NCBI GenBank assembly: GCA_003220975.1
Contig: QHTX01000172.1
Span: 1-12,670, forward strand
DNA length: 12,670 bases
Source of the DNA: Gemmatimonadota bacterium
GTDB lineage: Bacteria; Gemmatimonadota; Gemmatimonadetes; Gemmatimonadales; GWC2-71-9
Direction of reading: 5' to 3'
Part shown: positions 12,465-12,670 of the stretch, in pieces
Layout: the number at the start of each line of letters is the position of its first letter
Numbering within the stretch: position 1 is the first letter of the stretch
Notes under the pieces: model-generated
Database searches by the model: none
Told to the model about the DNA's origin: nothing
What the model saw: the letters and a program-made list of their open reading frames with translations, nothing else
Made by a program: the position numbers and the translations under genes

Positions 12465-12670
12465 CGCCTCGCTCCGAACCCGAGCACGAGCGCGCTCACC
12501 AGCATGAGGATCACCCCGAACGCCGCGGCGACGCCCAGCTCGTTGAGGCGCAGGCTCGACATGATCTCGATGGAAATCGGGCGGTTGTCATAGGTGTAAA
12601 GCACGATGGTCGTCACAAAGTCGCCCAGCGCGGCCACGAAGGCGAGACTCCCCCCGGCGGCGAGCGCCGG
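12461..12670 (-). CDS. ABC transporter permease, C-terminal end (runs off the right edge)
   Basis: The last 69 residues of an inner-membrane importer permease are visible. They include SLAFVAALGDFVTTIVLY, YDNRPISIEIMSSLR and a final helix LGVAAAFGVILMLVSALVLGFGARR. This end is characteristic of binding-protein-dependent permeases for iron(III), thiamine or polyamines (FbpB/ThiP/PotC type, two-permease-domain forms included). The EAA loop that contacts the ATPase lies beyond the window. The frame is open to base 12670. The TGA overlaps the MFS start by 4 nt. Iron is the likeliest cargo by resemblance only. Confidence 0.75.
   Translation of the reverse strand, partial: PALAAGGSLAFVAALGDFVTTIVLYTYDNRPISIEIMSSLRLNELGVAAAFGVILMLVSALVLGFGARR

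Noticed and set aside
11340..12593. Plus-strand open frame of 417 codons
   Set aside because: It is antisense to the MFS gene and Arg/His/Asp-rich without domain motifs.

Overview
The window is GC-rich (roughly 70% by eye), tightly packed bacterial DNA with 14 confidently read genes or gene parts, two Arg-rich small ORFs, and no rRNA, tRNA, CRISPR array or insertion sequence that I could find. Leaderless-looking starts with a TAGNTT-type box just before ATG, a secreted PafA-type phosphatase, abundant Ser/Thr kinase/FHA signalling and a lipoprotein/periplasm-type envelope suggest a diderm of the Gemmatimonadota kind. This is an inference from style only, because no taxonomic marker gene is present.

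Left end (1-1418, minus strand): the 5' part of a PapD-like periplasmic pilus chaperone runs off the edge. It is coupled by a GTGA overlap to a secreted, pilin-like subunit, which points to a chaperone-usher surface fibre locus. A long leader upstream of the subunit gene can fold into a closed multi-helix element ending just before its ribosome binding site.

Signalling region (1419-7300): on the minus strand lie a small lipoprotein, an Arg-rich 'DRR' repeat ORF and a membrane protein with two cytoplasmic FHA domains, a coiled coil and an extracytoplasmic trypsin-like protease. A short divergent promoter region with a perfect CRP-type palindrome separates these from a plus-strand YdjM-like membrane hydrolase. 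Next come a second DRR-repeat ORF (minus) and, divergently, a soluble tandem pseudokinase-kinase. A kinase plus an FHA protein within 2 kb makes a phospho-Thr-controlled protease a plausible but untested idea.

Transport/phosphatase region (7311-12670, all minus): a compact run of an iron-type ABC permease end (right edge), an MFS exporter, a PafA-like alkaline phosphatase/phosphodiesterase, an unrecognised 122-residue helical protein, a DrrA-like ABC ATPase and its ABC-2 permease. Overlaps or gaps of a few bases join most of these. The phosphatase gene carries an in-frame TAG in the middle of an otherwise intact, fully motif-complete reading frame.
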